The notes below the pieces were generated by a model. That model did no database searches. It was not told the origin of the DNA and saw only the letters and a program-made list of their open reading frames with translations. The position numbers and the translations under genes are program-made. Of a stretch of 64,000 bases of DNA, positions 63,833-64,000 are shown piece after piece. Numbering within the stretch: position 1 is the stretch's first letter; every line of letters starts with the position of its first letter. The DNA lies in NCBI GenBank assembly GCA_038245725.1, contig JBBRSD010000006.1, positions 1-64,000 of the forward strand. The letters run 5' to 3'. Source of the DNA: JBBRSD01 sp038245725. GTDB lineage: Bacteria > Actinomycetota > Coriobacteriia > Anaerosomatales > JAAXUF01.

Positions 63833-64000
63833 TTACGACTGGAAGTCCTCCGGAGTGACTGAGTCGAGGAACTCCCGGAACGCTGCGAGCTCGGTCTCCT
63901 CGTCTTGCAGAACGCCGGTCTCCTCGTCGATGGCGGAAGAGTCGAGGACCTCCTCGGCGACGAAGATGGGGGCACCCATGCGGATCGCGAGCGCGATGGA
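63833..64000 (-). CDS. Bifunctional nuclease (DUF151/BFN) family protein, C-terminal part
   Basis: Only the last 55 residues are in the window; the gene continues to the right. The frame reads SIALAIRMGAPIFVAEEVLDSS, the conserved end of the BFN domain (pattern DAIALAxRxGAPIxVxEEV). An acidic tail follows (DEETGVLQDEETELAAFREF, then LDSVTPEDFQS) before the TAA at 63833-63835. The assignment rests on this short motif. Confidence 0.75.
   Translation of the reverse strand, partial: SIALAIRMGAPIFVAEEVLDSSAIDEETGVLQDEETELAAFREFLDSVTPEDFQS

Overview
The window is a high-G+C bacterial chromosome segment with many GTG starts and tight GTGA or ATGA gene overlaps. Its core is the replication-origin neighbourhood (rpmH-rnpA-yidD-yidC-jag, rsmG, parA-parB, dnaA-dnaN-recF-dciA-gyrB-gyrA). 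Gene order, AddAB, a PafB/PafC pair, FeoAB, an Fe-S type two-subunit L-serine dehydratase and a reverse-order rubrerythrin together suggest an anaerobic or microaerobic actinobacterium, most likely of the Coriobacteriia/OPB41 type. The lineage is inference; no rRNA gene is present to confirm it.

Left arm (1-17.5 kb), accessory and envelope genes. A 2345-residue secreted RHS/YD-repeat protein, read leftward, ends in a papain-like cysteine peptidase domain. It is followed 13 bases later by a lipoprotein that is a candidate immunity partner. Beyond that lies the start of a displaced RHS core fragment, nearly identical to the core just before the toxin tip, which runs off the window edge. Next come a PIN-domain protein, a signal-peptide propeller protein coupled to a seven-helix membrane protein, a membrane-anchored unknown, the PafB/PafC-like WYL regulators, a small lipoprotein, an NHL-repeat secreted protein and a calcium-binding-repeat secreted protein.

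Middle (17.5-42.8 kb), housekeeping and metabolism: an exonuclease-DinG helicase fusion; sdaAB and sdaAA flanking a GNAT gene and an feoA-feoB-Cys-rich protein operon; a Ca-type P-ATPase with a sensor kinase; D-Ala-D-Ala ligase; an MFS exporter; an HtrA protease; reverse rubrerythrin with rlmN; and the addB-addA recombination nuclease.

Origin region (42.5-59.5 kb). parA-parB with a YtxH-like protein, two parS sites around the rsmG start, and the jag-yidC-yidD-rnpA-rpmH operon from a near-consensus promoter all read left. A 785-base origin-like segment with two DnaA-box groups follows. A GHKL-ATPase/winged-helix protein of unknown role precedes dnaA, and dnaN, recF, dciA, gyrB, a small membrane protein and gyrA read right. 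Genes diverge from the rpmH-dnaA interval, as expected around oriC.

Right end (59.5-64 kb): a HAD phosphatase, a MacA/MacB-type efflux trio and the C-terminus of a bifunctional-nuclease (DUF151) protein. I saw no tRNA, rRNA, CRISPR array, insertion sequence or prophage. The most notable items are the RHS peptidase-toxin module with its displaced core, the ATPase/HTH gene inside the origin, and a natural valine at the quinolone-determining position of GyrA.
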